Shown: piece after piece, positions 1-9,077 of the stretch | Position numbering within the stretch: the stretch's first letter is position 1 | Layout: each line of letters begins with the position of its first letter | From: Haemophilus_A paraphrohaemolyticus_A | Lineage (GTDB): Bacteria; Pseudomonadota; Gammaproteobacteria; Enterobacterales; Pasteurellaceae | DNA: 64,000 nt | Direction of reading: 5' to 3' | Assembly: GCF_003253115.1 (NCBI RefSeq) | Contig: NZ_QEQF01000003.1 | Location: forward strand, 62,001-126,000 | Notes under the pieces: generated by a model | Told to the model about the DNA's origin: nothing | Seen by the model: the letters and a program-made list of their open reading frames with translations, nothing else | Databases searched by the model: none | Program-made: the position numbers and the translations under genes

Positions 1-386
1 CAGGCGAATTGCAAGCGGTCGAATTACAAGGCGAAATTGCAAATCTCGACACTAGCTATTTGCAAATCAACGTGAGAAATCAACCGCTTGAATTAACGTT
101 CTTTGGTAAATTGAAATTCTGTTATCAAAATGATATGGTAACGCTCGATCGTAGTGCAACCGAGCAGACGGATTTAATGAAACAGTTTAACGGCATTCGC
201 CACGTAAAAGTAGGAAAATTAGACAAAGTTGAGATTTTCTTCGACCGCTCAATTATCGAAATCTTCCTCAATGATGGCGAAAAAGTGATGACTTCTCGCT
301 TCTTTATCTCAAATCGCGAAAATGTCGTGGCAAGCTCACGCCCTATTGTGGCACAGGTTGCACCCGTCAAACCGATTATTTTTTAA
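1..386 (+). CDS. scrB: Sucrose-6-phosphate hydrolase, C-terminal part (cut by window start)
   Basis: The reading frame is open from the first bases of the window, so only the C-terminal ~127 residues are seen. They match the beta-sandwich domain of glycoside hydrolase family 32: the segment FFDRSIIEIFLNDGE followed by TSRFF is typical of invertases and sucrose-6-P hydrolases. The enzyme cleaves intracellular sucrose 6-phosphate, made by a sucrose PTS, into glucose 6-phosphate and fructose. The catalytic N-terminal propeller lies outside the window. A LacI-type repressor gene follows 23 bp downstream, the usual scrB-scrR arrangement, which is what favours sucrose over other GH32 substrates. 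The exact substrate is inferred. Confidence 0.82.
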   Translation, partial: GELQAVELQGEIANLDTSYLQINVRNQPLELTFFGKLKFCYQNDMVTLDRSATEQTDLMKQFNGIRHVKVGKLDKVEIFFDRSIIEIFLNDGEKVMTSRFFISNRENVVASSRPIVAQVAPVKPIIF

Positions 387-409
387 TGGACTAACAAAAA
401 GGTTTACAC

Positions 410-1429
410 GTGAAAGCTGAGCAACAAAAACGCCTTACGCTGAGTGATATCGCTCTTCTTGCAGGCGTATCGAAAACGACCGCAAGCATTATTTTAAACA
501 ACCGCGGAGACGATTTCCGTATTAAAGCTGAAACTCGCCAGAGAGTGCGTGAAGTTGCCCAGCAATACGGTTATCGGGCAAATGCTTATGCTAAAGCGTT
601 GCAGGCTCGCAAAACCAATGTGATTGGAATGGTCATTCCTGATCTTACCAACTACGGCTTTGCTCAAACCGCTAAAACGCTTGAGCGTCTTTGTCGTGAA
701 AATGGGCTCTACTTAGTGATTACCTGTTCGGATGATAACCCAGCCCAAGAAAAGGTGGCGATTGAGCGATTGCTTGATCGCCAAGTCGATCTCTTAATTA
801 CTGCCCCAACCCATACAATCGCTGATTATTATCAGGATATTTTGCAACACACTCCGCTGCTTTTGCTTGACCGTTATATTCCCAACTCTGGCATTCCCTC
901 CATTACCAGCAAGGATATTCCAAGCGTAGCAATGTTGGTAGAAAATATTGTACGAGCTTATCAGCTAGATGAATTTTTCTATTTTGGGGGGCAACTTTCG
1001 CTTACACCAAGTGAAAACCGCTTGAAAGGCTTCCGTGAAGGGCTGGCACAATCTCATTTGGTAGAGCAAAGCGGTTGGATTTTACATAAAGATTACCAAC
1101 CAGAATCGGGCTACCAAATGCTGGCAGAAACAGTGAAGAATCTCGGGCGTTTGCCCAAGGCAATTTTTACGGCTTCTTACACCTTGCTTGAAGGCGTGAT
1201 GCGTTATTTAACGGAGCACAAATTGATGGATAAGTTGATGAGCCAAGAATTGCACTTGGCGACTTTCGATGATCATCATTTGCTGAACGCCTTACCATTT
1301 CATATTCATTCGATTAAGCAAGATCATGAAATCATTGCTCAGCAAACTTTTGCAATATTAAAAGAGAAATTAAACCACCAAGAGAGCCAAAGTGCACAAG
1401 TAGATTGTGAAATTATTTGGCGGAGGTAA
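410..1429 (+). CDS. scrR: LacI-family sucrose operon repressor
   Basis: A 339-residue LacI/GalR-type regulator. The N-terminal helix-turn-helix (about residues 10-32, with LSDIALLAGVSKTTAS) and hinge are followed by a periplasmic-binding-like sensor domain (from about residue 65, VIGMVIPDLTNYGFA). It resembles the Cra/ScrR branch, which binds fructose-type ligands. I chose the GTG at 410, which has an AAAAAGG ribosome site 7 bp upstream. It follows the sucrose hydrolase fragment by 23 bp, so it is probably co-transcribed and represses the sucrose genes; operator sites lie outside the window. The role is inferred from context and family. Confidence 0.85.
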   Translation: MKAEQQKRLTLSDIALLAGVSKTTASIILNNRGDDFRIKAETRQRVREVAQQYGYRANAYAKALQARKTNVIGMVIPDLTNYGFAQTAKTLERLCRENGLYLVITCSDDNPAQEKVAIERLLDRQVDLLITAPTHTIADYYQDILQHTPLLLLDRYIPNSGIPSITSKDIPSVAMLVENIVRAYQLDEFFYFGGQLSLTPSENRLKGFREGLAQSHLVEQSGWILHKDYQPESGYQMLAETVKNLGRLPKAIFTASYTLLEGVMRYLTEHKLMDKLMSQELHLATFDDHHLLNALPFHIHSIKQDHEIIAQQTFAILKEKLNHQESQSAQVDCEIIWRR

Positions 1430-1449
1430 TGAAACTAAAAGGAAATCTT

Positions 1450-1938
1450 ATGGCACATTTTTACGAATATTTGGAATTTAGCAGCGATGAAGATCGCGAA
1501 AATCAGTTAGATGTTTACGTTGGCATTGAGCTTTCGCCTGAAACTGAATCGAAGGTTAAAGCCCTCAATGTCACGGGCGATTGGCTAGTGATGGCAGAAC
1601 CTTACTGCCCAGATTGCGTAGAGATTGTGGCATATTTCCAACGTATCACTAAGCTGAATCCGAACATCAAAGTGAAATATGTTTCTCGTAAAGATAACAA
1701 AGAACGTAAGCATTTCGACAGCGACGAGCAACAACAAGCGGTAATCGCTGCTCAAAAAATCCCAAGCATTTTTGATATTCACAACAAAACCGAGCTGGTT
1801 TTAAATGAATTTCCTGCATTTTTAAAAGCCAAAATGGAAGCCAATCCAGAAAAATTTGATGAGCTAAAAGCAGATTTCCGAATGGGTAAATTCGGTAAAG
1901 AAGTGGAAGCAGAATTAGTTGAGATTTTAACTAAATAA
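1450..1938 (+). CDS. Thioredoxin-fold protein with PYCPDC motif
   Basis: About 162 residues. The active-site-like motif PYCPDC (near residue 51) sits after a hydrophobic strand (DWLVMAE), the pattern of bacillary and Pasteurellaceae thioredoxin-family proteins that use a CxxC dithiol for redox reactions. There is no signal peptide, so it is probably cytoplasmic. I prefer the ATG at 1450 because AAAAGG lies 7 bp upstream; an in-frame ATG at 1429 overlaps the scrR stop codon (TAATG) but its AGG is too close. The tight coupling to scrR suggests co-transcription, though no functional link to sucrose is obvious. The substrate is unknown. Confidence 0.8.
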   Translation: MAHFYEYLEFSSDEDRENQLDVYVGIELSPETESKVKALNVTGDWLVMAEPYCPDCVEIVAYFQRITKLNPNIKVKYVSRKDNKERKHFDSDEQQQAVIAAQKIPSIFDIHNKTELVLNEFPAFLKAKMEANPEKFDELKADFRMGKFGKEVEAELVEILTK

Positions 1939-1953
1939 CATTATTTAAAAAAA

Positions 1954-1990
1954 TTGCTAATATTTGAAATAAATATTAGCAACTTTTATT
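1954..1990. terminator. Bidirectional terminator between thioredoxin-like gene and ligase-like gene
   Basis: A perfect 12-bp inverted repeat, TTGCTAATATTT at 1954-1965 and its complement at 1971-1982, with a 5-base loop. It has an A-run on the left and T-run on the right, so it can end transcription from both converging genes. Confidence 0.75.
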
Positions 1991-1996
1991 ACTCTA

Positions 1997-3238
1997 TTAC
2001 TTTTTAGAAGAAATATATAACAAAATCAATACAAAAAAATAAAATATCGAACCTGAATTATGTGCCAAGAAAGATTGACTCGTGAAATAAAACAGATGCG
2101 ATAAAATATGAGTTACACCTAAAATTGCAATACATTTTATTTCTAAACTCGGTTCTTTTAGATTACGTATAAAATAAAATAATGGTATTAAAGTAACTAA
2201 CATTAATCCAATAAATCCAACAAAACCACGTTTTACCCAAGATTCTAAATATTGATTGTGTAAACTATTAAATTGCAATGTGGTTTGTGCCATTTGCTTA
2301 GACTTAATTTGCTGATCTTTAAATGATTCATATCCTTTACTACCATGACCAAATAAAGGGGCTCGTTTAATCGCAATCAATGCATTTTCCCACATATCAA
2401 ATCGAGCACCAAGCGAGCTGTTCTTATTATTTTTTTCAAGGTAAAGCATAATATCTGATTTTGCAGCATTATAACGTTGCTCAATGCCAAATTTAGGATT
2501 GGTGATAAGTGTTGTAATGCCAATACCTATAACCGCAATCAATGAGAAAATTAATTTTTTGCTAATGTATTGGCGATAAAGAAACAAAATCATTAGTAAA
2601 ACAATGGGCAACCCTACCCAACCACCGCGTGCACCAGATAATGCACTAGTGCTCATTGCTAACATTATTCCGATAAAACTAAATAATGCAGATTTATATT
2701 CTCTCTTTACCGTAAAATAAATAGCAATCACAAGGCTAAATGTTGCAAGTGAAATCGCAATATTACCAACTTGAATATGCATAATCTCAGGAAATGGCTT
2801 CAAATACCCTAATTGAAATTTTTGAAATAATGCAGTTAGACCAGTAATCATTGCACCTACTGGGACCGAATATAAAATGGTTTTTATTTTAATAGGGAAT
2901 TGGCTAAATAAAAGTAACAATGGAATAAATAATAAGATTCGGCTTGGATTATCTATTTCTCTAAAGCTATCTTTATTGATGATAATAGAAAGTAGAAAGG
3001 TAATAAAATAGAATAAAAAAGAGGAAATAAGCCATTTATCTGATTTTGAGAATTGCCATTTTTGCTTAAATCTTAAGAAATATACTAGAGTGTAAATAAT
3101 GCTAATACTACCTAATGCCATCGGTACATAGCTATAACCTTTTTTGAGCACTAAAACACTTACAAAAAATAAAGCGACAAGTAGATTAAGCATCAAAGCA
3201 AAATGTTTAGTCTGAATAAAGTTTGAACGAATCAACAT
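1997..3238 (-). CDS. O-antigen ligase/polymerase family membrane protein (WaaL/Wzy-like)
   Basis: A 413-residue, very hydrophobic protein with around ten or more membrane segments. A large loop before the last helices holds the Wzy_C/WaaL-type motif: RFDMWENALIAIKRAPLFGHG, then HNQYLESWVKRGF with the conserved His. WaaL proteins transfer O-antigen or other glycans from undecaprenyl diphosphate to lipid A-core at the periplasmic face; Wzy proteins polymerise repeats. Sequence alone does not separate these, nor protein O-glycosylating ligases of the same fold. It stands alone between unrelated genes and is noticeably more AT-rich than its neighbours, which hints at transfer. Confidence 0.75.
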   Translation of the reverse strand: MLIRSNFIQTKHFALMLNLLVALFFVSVLVLKKGYSYVPMALGSISIIYTLVYFLRFKQKWQFSKSDKWLISSFLFYFITFLLSIIINKDSFREIDNPSRILLFIPLLLLFSQFPIKIKTILYSVPVGAMITGLTALFQKFQLGYLKPFPEIMHIQVGNIAISLATFSLVIAIYFTVKREYKSALFSFIGIMLAMSTSALSGARGGWVGLPIVLLMILFLYRQYISKKLIFSLIAVIGIGITTLITNPKFGIEQRYNAAKSDIMLYLEKNNKNSSLGARFDMWENALIAIKRAPLFGHGSKGYESFKDQQIKSKQMAQTTLQFNSLHNQYLESWVKRGFVGFIGLMLVTLIPLFYFIRNLKEPSLEIKCIAILGVTHILSHLFYFTSQSFLAHNSGSIFYFFVLILLYISSKK

Positions 3239-3501
3239 AAAAATTCCTTAAATGAGAAGTCGTACACATTTTACCCGAAATCAGGATGCAAAAGTAGGAC
3301 GTTTTTGCACCGCTTGATGAAATCAATGTTTAGTGAGAACTAACTTAGACCAAATTTTGTATAACGGATAATCTACAAAGAACCTAAATCATCTCTTTAC
3401 TTCCTTGCTAACCTGCGTTAAAATTGGCTACCTTTTTTAGTTCTATGCCGCCAAAAATGTGTGCGGTTTAATTTAATCATATTTTTCTGAGGTGATGGCA
3501 T

Positions 3502-3717
3502 ATGCCAGTAATTAAAGTTCGTGAAAATGAATCATTTGACGTTGCATTACGTCGTTTCAAACGCTCTTGCGAAAAAGCAGGTTTATTAGCAGAAGTTCGT
3601 GCTCGTGAATTCTACGAAAAACCAACAACTATTCGTAAACGTGAGAAAGCGTCTTTAGCAAAACGTCACGCTAAACGCAATGCTCGTGAAAACGCACGTA
3701 ACACTCGTTTATACTAA
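3502..3717 (+). CDS. rpsU: Small ribosomal subunit protein bS21
   Basis: A 71-residue basic protein beginning PVIKVRENESFDVALRRFKR and ending in a lysine/arginine-rich tail (KRHAKRNARENARNTRLY), the full usual length of bS21. It joins the 30S subunit late and helps mRNA binding. It is the first gene of the classic rpsU-dnaG cluster. A hairpin lies between it and dnaG, which would set lower dnaG expression as in enterobacteria. Confidence 0.98.
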   Translation: MPVIKVRENESFDVALRRFKRSCEKAGLLAEVRAREFYEKPTTIRKREKASLAKRHAKRNARENARNTRLY

Positions 3718-3750
3718 TTCATTTGCTTTTTAAGCACTGAATCTTTACTG

Positions 3751-3786
3751 AAACCGTGAAACCGCGAGGAATCACGGTTTTAGTTT
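3751..3786 (+). terminator. rpsU-dnaG intergenic terminator/attenuator
   Basis: A 9-bp stem, AAACCGTGA at 3751-3759 and TCACGGTTT at 3772-3780, is followed by TAGTTTATTT. In enterobacteria a partial terminator at this place lowers dnaG relative to rpsU; the same role is inferred here. Confidence 0.6.
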
Positions 3787-3817
3787 ATTTATCCACTCTT
3801 TTAGCAATGGAGGACCA

Positions 3818-5560
3818 ATGAAAGGCACTATTCCACGTTCGTTTATTGATGATCTCATTGCTCGCACTGATATTGTCGATCTGATCAATCAACGCGTTAA
3901 GCTCAAAAAAGCAGGTCGAGATTATCAAGCCTGTTGCCCATTTCATCACGAAAAAACACCTTCTTTTTCCGTTAGCCAATCCAAACAGTTCTATCACTGT
4001 TTCGGCTGTGGGGCGCACGGCAATGTAATTAGCTTTTTGATGGAATATGACAAGCTCGAATTTCCTGAAGCGATTGAAGAACTTGCTGCAATGCAAGGGC
4101 TAGAAGTCCCACGAGAGAATGTACGTCAATCGGGCAACTTTCGCCCTATTAGTTATAAAACGAAACGCGATCTTTACGGTTTACTTGAAGAAATCACTCG
4201 CTTCTATCAACACAATTTACAACACGATATTCCAAGCCAAAGTTACTTGCAAGGTCGTGGCTTATCATCCGAAATCATCGCTAAATTTGAACTCGGTTTT
4301 GCACCGAATAACTATGATGCCGTACTCAAACGCTTTGGCGTGAACCCTGAAGAAACTCAGAAATTACGCGATACAGGGATGGTTTCTGAAAATGAAAGCG
4401 GTCGAATTTATGATAAGTTTCGCAATCGCGTGATGTTCCCGATTCGGGATAAACGTGGTCGTGTGATTGCCTTTGGTGGTCGTGTAATGGGCGATGAACG
4501 CCCGAAATACCTCAACTCGCCTGAATCTGCTACTTATCACAAAGGCAACGAACTTTACGGCTTATATCAAGCGCTACGAGCTAATGAAAATCCTGAATAT
4601 TTGTTTGTGGTGGAAGGCTATATGGACGTGGTGGCACTCGCTCAATTTGATGTATTGAATGCGGTTGCCTCACTTGGCACGGCAACTACAGGCGAACAAA
4701 TCCAACAGATGTTCCGTGTAACAGAGCAGATTGTCTGTTGCTACGATGGTGACCGTGCGGGGCGTGATGCAGCTTGGCGTGCCTTTGAGAATGCCTTACC
4801 ATATTTGTATGATGGTCGTCAGCTCAAATTTATCTTTTTGCCAGATGGCGAAGACCCCGATACTTTCGTACGAAGCCAAGGCAAAGAGGGTTTTGAACAA
4901 TATTTGGCGGAACATTCCAAATCATTAAGCGATTTTCTGTTTGATAGCTTACTGATTCAAGTTGATTTATCTAGCCCAGAAGGAAAATCCAAACTTGCTT
5001 CGCTTGCCATTCCGCTCATTAATCGCATTCCAGGCGAAATGTTGCGGGTTTACCTTCGCAATATCTTAGGGCAAAAATTAGGCATCCTAGACTCTGCTCA
5101 GCTCGAAGCAATGTTGCCAAATCACCAACAAAAAGAGGTCGCTAAATCACGAGTAAACCAAATTAAACGCACACCAATGCGCTTGTTAATTGCTTTATTA
5201 TTGCAAAATCCAGAGTTGGCAAAACACGTGCCAGACCTCACACCGCTAAGCGAATTGAACGAACCTGGCTTTGCCTTATTCTTTGAATTAGCCCAAGTTT
5301 GCCAAGCTAATGTTGGCATTTCGATGGGCGCTTTGCTAGAACATTGGAGAGACCACGAACAATTTCGCACGCTTGAATTACTGGCAAGTTGGGATCATAT
5401 GGTCGCTCCAGAAAACCTAGAAAAAGAGTTTATCGAAACCCTCGCTTTTCTCTACGATAAATTAGTCGAAAAAAGGGTAGAAATACTGATCGCTAAAGAG
5501 CGAACTTCAGGCTTGAGTGCAGAAGAAAAACAAGAATTGGTTTTGTTAATTTCGAAGTAA
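3818..5560 (+). CDS. dnaG: DNA primase DnaG
   Basis: 580 residues, the normal length. It makes the RNA primers for chromosomal replication. The N-terminal CHC2 zinc finger is intact (C40, H43, C61, C64 in CPFH...CFGC), followed by the catalytic RNAP-like core and TOPRIM domain (VEGYMDVVAL near residue 265 and the YDGDRAGRDAA metal-binding motif). The C-terminal segment has the helical DnaB-binding domain. It follows rpsU by 100 bp. Unlike the classic macromolecular synthesis operon, no rpoD follows; the next gene is gnd on the other strand. Confidence 0.97.
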   Translation: MKGTIPRSFIDDLIARTDIVDLINQRVKLKKAGRDYQACCPFHHEKTPSFSVSQSKQFYHCFGCGAHGNVISFLMEYDKLEFPEAIEELAAMQGLEVPRENVRQSGNFRPISYKTKRDLYGLLEEITRFYQHNLQHDIPSQSYLQGRGLSSEIIAKFELGFAPNNYDAVLKRFGVNPEETQKLRDTGMVSENESGRIYDKFRNRVMFPIRDKRGRVIAFGGRVMGDERPKYLNSPESATYHKGNELYGLYQALRANENPEYLFVVEGYMDVVALAQFDVLNAVASLGTATTGEQIQQMFRVTEQIVCCYDGDRAGRDAAWRAFENALPYLYDGRQLKFIFLPDGEDPDTFVRSQGKEGFEQYLAEHSKSLSDFLFDSLLIQVDLSSPEGKSKLASLAIPLINRIPGEMLRVYLRNILGQKLGILDSAQLEAMLPNHQQKEVAKSRVNQIKRTPMRLLIALLLQNPELAKHVPDLTPLSELNEPGFALFFELAQVCQANVGISMGALLEHWRDHEQFRTLELLASWDHMVAPENLEKEFIETLAFLYDKLVEKRVEILIAKERTSGLSAEEKQELVLLISK

Positions 5561-5615
5561 ATTTGACCGCTTGTTTCCATTAGAATAGCTAAGAAAACCA
5601 CAATATACATCAACC

Positions 5616-5652
5616 AAAAGGGATAGCATTCTTCAAACGCTATCCCTTTTTA
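5616..5652. terminator. Terminator between dnaG and gnd
   Basis: The stem AAAAGGGATAGC / GCTATCCCTTTT with T-rich (plus strand) and, on the other strand, A/T-rich flanks separates two convergent genes and can serve both. Confidence 0.75.
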
Positions 5653-5676
5653 ATAGTACGCTATGGCATCTTATTT

Positions 5677-7131
5677 TTACACATCATAAGTAGTCGATGC
5701 CGTATTACCACCGCGACCTGTCCAGTTGGTGTGGAAGAATTCACCGCGTGGTTTATCTGTACGCTCATAAGTATGTGCACCAAAGTAGTCACGTTGAGCT
5801 TGTAATAAGTTTGCTGGTAAACGTGCTGAGGTGTAGCCATCTAAGAAAGTGATCGCCGATGCCATACAAGGCATTGGGATGCCCACTTCAATGGATTTCG
5901 CCACCACTTTACGCCAGTCACTTAACGCATTTTCTAAAATACCTTTGAAGTAGCTGTCTGAACCTAAGAAGATTAAATCTGGGTTCGCTTCATACGCATC
6001 GCGGATGTTGCCTAAGAAACGGCTGCGGATGATACAACCTTCACGCCATAACAACGCGGTTGCACCGTAGTTGATATTCCAGCCGAATTGTTCTGATGCT
6101 TCACGAATGAGCATAAAGCCTTGTGCGTAAGAGATGATTTTTGAAGCCAATAATGCTTTGCGCACCGCTTCAATCCATACTTTTTTGTCACCTTCAACTG
6201 GAGTAATAGTTTTGTTGAAGAGCTGGCTTGCCGCTAAACGTTGTTCTTTGAATGAAGACACGCAACGTGCAAACACAGATTCAGTGATTAAGGTTAATGG
6301 AATACCGAAATCTAAGGCGTTGATACCCGTCCATTTACCTGTCCCTTTTTGACCAGCAGTGTCTAGAATTTTTTCTACTAACGGCTCACCGTCCGCATCT
6401 TTATAGCCAAGAATGTCGGTGGTAATGTCGATTAAATAGCTGTCTAGCTCGGTTTTTTTCCATTCTGCAAAGATAGATTGCATCTCTTCGTAGCTTAAGC
6501 CTAAACCTTCTTTTAAGAATTGGTACGCTTCGCAGATTAATTGCATATCACCATATTCGATGCCGTTGTGAACCATTTTCACGAAATGACCAGCCCCTTC
6601 GCCGCCCACCCAGTCACAGCAAGGCTCGCCTTGTTCAGTTTTCGCCGAGATCGCTTGGAAGATTGGTTTCACATATTGCCACGCTTCTGCATTACCGCCA
6701 GGCATAATGGAAGGCCCGTGACGTGCACCCTCTTCACCGCCTGACACACCAGAACCGATAAAGCGAATACCTTTCTCCGCTAAGGCTTTCACACGACGGT
6801 TAGTGTCTGGATAGTTTGAGTTACCGCCATCAATAATGATGTCGCCTTCTTCCAAGTGCGGTAATAATGCATCAATAAATTGATCCACCACATCACCCGC
6901 ACGCACCATTAACATCACTTTGCGTGGACGCTCTAATTTAGACGCCAAGTCTTCCAAAGAATACGCACCAATAATGTTTGTACCTTTCGCAGCCCCTTCC
7001 AAGAACTCATCCACTTTTGAAGTTGTGCGGTTATATGCCACTACTTTAAAGCCATGATCATTCATATTTAAAATAAGGTTCTGCCCCATTACGGCTAAGC
7101 CGATAACACCGATGTCGCCTTTTACTGACAT
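5677..7131 (-). CDS. gnd: 6-phosphogluconate dehydrogenase (decarboxylating)
   Basis: 484 residues, full length. It oxidises 6-phosphogluconate to ribulose 5-phosphate and CO2 with NADP+, the third oxidative pentose-phosphate step. The N-terminal Rossmann motif GLAVMGQNLILN, the NRT NADP-phosphate contact, the substrate-binding SGGEEGARHGPSIMPGG region (about residues 129-146) and the catalytic GHFVKMVHNGIEYGDM segment are all present. The ATG at 7131 has CAGGAG upstream. The other two enzymes of the branch, pgl and zwf, lie 2.4-4.7 kb away on the same strand, separated by transporter and acetyltransferase genes. Confidence 0.98.
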   Translation of the reverse strand: MSVKGDIGVIGLAVMGQNLILNMNDHGFKVVAYNRTTSKVDEFLEGAAKGTNIIGAYSLEDLASKLERPRKVMLMVRAGDVVDQFIDALLPHLEEGDIIIDGGNSNYPDTNRRVKALAEKGIRFIGSGVSGGEEGARHGPSIMPGGNAEAWQYVKPIFQAISAKTEQGEPCCDWVGGEGAGHFVKMVHNGIEYGDMQLICEAYQFLKEGLGLSYEEMQSIFAEWKKTELDSYLIDITTDILGYKDADGEPLVEKILDTAGQKGTGKWTGINALDFGIPLTLITESVFARCVSSFKEQRLAASQLFNKTITPVEGDKKVWIEAVRKALLASKIISYAQGFMLIREASEQFGWNINYGATALLWREGCIIRSRFLGNIRDAYEANPDLIFLGSDSYFKGILENALSDWRKVVAKSIEVGIPMPCMASAITFLDGYTSARLPANLLQAQRDYFGAHTYERTDKPRGEFFHTNWTGRGGNTASTTYDV

Positions 7132-7313
7132 TGTTTTCTCCTGTTGGTAGGGTAGGCTTTAGCCTACCGTGATTTTTGATTTTATCCTAAGTTACACATA
7201 AGGGCGTAAACGATTAAATTTAAGTGAAAATTTACATTTCTAACGAATTTCCCTACTTTGGCAAAGAGGAGGCTTTCGAGCATTTTTACGAAATGCTCTT
7301 AAAATTCGACCGC

Positions 7314-8621
7314 TTATGCTCTTCTAATCTCTATGTGCGATTTCTTAAACGCTAATGCCACGGTTGCAATTAACATTACACCTGCGACCGCGATATAAAG
7401 CGTTTGTTTTTCCCATCCTGAGTCAAGCAATATTCCCGCAACCGTTGGAGCCAGCACTGAACCGGCGCGACCAGCGCCGATTGCCCAACCCACGCCAGTG
7501 TTTCGAATATCGGCATCATAAGTGGCTGGGTTGATGGTATATAAACCACTGATACAACCGTTAATTAACGCACCGACTACCACGCCAAGTACCATTGCAA
7601 TCGCAAGGTTCGCACTTGAAAGAATAAAGACCACAATTGCAATTGAAGACGCCACAGTAAACAGCATCAACACACTACGCGCAGACCAGCGGCTGGCGAT
7701 TAAGCCATAAACCAATGAGCCTACTGCACCGCCAAGCGAGATCATCATTCCCACATTGATACTCTCTTCCATGGTCATTCCTGCTTCTTTTAATAACGCA
7801 GGTGTCCACGAGCTGATGAAGTAGAAGCAGAACATAATCGCAAAAAATGAGAGCCATAGTAACAAGGTAGAACGTAAGTATTTTTGGCTAAATAGAGCCG
7901 TAATCGGCAATTTTACCGCTTTTTCAGCATGTTTTTCGGTGAGTTCCCATTCGCCAGCAAAGCCTAATTTGTGGGCAATCTTATTCAAACATGCTTTCGC
8001 ATTTTGCGGTTGTTTAGCGTTTAAATAGTCGATCGATTCTGGTAACCAGATGAATAAAACGACAAACACCACTGCGGTCATTGCAGCACCAGCGAAGTAA
8101 ACTGCATGCCAAGAGTAAGCGGCTTGTAACGATTTTGCCATCATACCGCCAATCATCGCCCCGATACCAAAGCCTGCTGCATAAACACTAATTGCAAAGC
8201 TACGCCATTTTTTCGATGAATATTCACTAGTGATTACGTTAGTTCCTACCAAAATACCGCCTACGCCTAAGCCTGTGAGAATACGTGAGAACGCAAGGAT
8301 TTCAGACGTAGTAGAAAAGCCAGACCCCCCCAAACCCACTGCAGAAAATGCCACAGAAAGTAATAAAATTGGGCGACGACCGAATTTATCAGCAAGTGGT
8401 GCCAGCACCATTGAGCCAACTACCATACCAATTAACCCTGCACTGACGAGCATCCCAAATTCAGTTTTGCTCAAGCCAAAATCTTTGCTGATATTGGTAG
8501 CGGTAAAGGCAATGGCAAGCACGTCAAAGCCGTCTAAAAAGTTCATTACGGCAGCCATTAACACAATTGCCCACTGGTAAACGCCCATTGGGCTATTATC
8601 GATTTTTTCTCTTAAATTCAT
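7314..8621 (-). CDS. MFS transporter, aromatic acid:H+ symporter-like
   Basis: 435 residues with the twelve-helix major facilitator pattern. Helix 1 carries FLDGFDVLAIAFTA, similar to the DGxD motif of the AAHS (PcaK/benzoate) family, and the loop 2-3 motif is LADKFGRRPILL. A long central cytoplasmic loop follows LPESIDYL. The ATG at 8621 has GAGGT 5 bp upstream. The family imports aromatic or other organic acids with protons; there are no aromatic-degradation genes nearby, so the substrate is unknown. It sits alone between gnd and a small hypothetical gene. Confidence 0.8.
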   Translation of the reverse strand: MNLREKIDNSPMGVYQWAIVLMAAVMNFLDGFDVLAIAFTATNISKDFGLSKTEFGMLVSAGLIGMVVGSMVLAPLADKFGRRPILLLSVAFSAVGLGGSGFSTTSEILAFSRILTGLGVGGILVGTNVITSEYSSKKWRSFAISVYAAGFGIGAMIGGMMAKSLQAAYSWHAVYFAGAAMTAVVFVVLFIWLPESIDYLNAKQPQNAKACLNKIAHKLGFAGEWELTEKHAEKAVKLPITALFSQKYLRSTLLLWLSFFAIMFCFYFISSWTPALLKEAGMTMEESINVGMMISLGGAVGSLVYGLIASRWSARSVLMLFTVASSIAIVVFILSSANLAIAMVLGVVVGALINGCISGLYTINPATYDADIRNTGVGWAIGAGRAGSVLAPTVAGILLDSGWEKQTLYIAVAGVMLIATVALAFKKSHIEIRRA

Positions 8622-8684
8622 TAAGACCTCAAGTTGTATGTTGATTTTATTGGTTAATCCTCTCCCACAAGGGGAGAGAAGATA

Positions 8685-9026
8685 TTAAACCTCTTTAATT
8701 AAAGAGCATCCTTCTTCAAAAGTATCTAACCATTGCCATTGTTCATTGCCAATTAATTTTCCACTTTCAATTGAAAATGTTGTTAAGCAACTCCCTAAAC
8801 GATTTTCTAATGCTTGATTTAAATGCTGATAAGTGAACTCAATTTGTGTGTCGTTTATCCATTTCCCAATTAAAAAACCTTTTAAAATTTCACCACCACC
8901 ATATTCAGCCCAAATCATTTTACCTTGTTGATGGTAATGAAATTCTGTTTGGCTACTCACTTCACCATTTGAGGTGTTTTCAACGGCAACAAATTTTTTA
9001 TTATCTAAATTCAACATTAAAGTCAC
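8685..9026 (-). CDS. Small conserved hypothetical protein
   Basis: 113 residues, no signal peptide or membrane segment. It has the layout of a small beta-rich protein family seen in many bacteria (FHYHQQGKMIWAEYGGG, then a strand ending QFTYQ-like and NEQWQW) that is sometimes mislabelled as N-acetylglutamate synthase. Nothing in it resembles an acetyltransferase fold. I regard the function as unknown. It lies between the MFS gene and a GNAT acetyltransferase gene on the same strand. Confidence 0.7.
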   Translation of the reverse strand: MTLMLNLDNKKFVAVENTSNGEVSSQTEFHYHQQGKMIWAEYGGGEILKGFLIGKWINDTQIEFTYQHLNQALENRLGSCLTTFSIESGKLIGNEQWQWLDTFEEGCSLIKEV

Positions 9027-9077
9027 TCCGCATCTAATGTATCTATATCTTATTTTAGTCCGTACAATGCTAATAAA

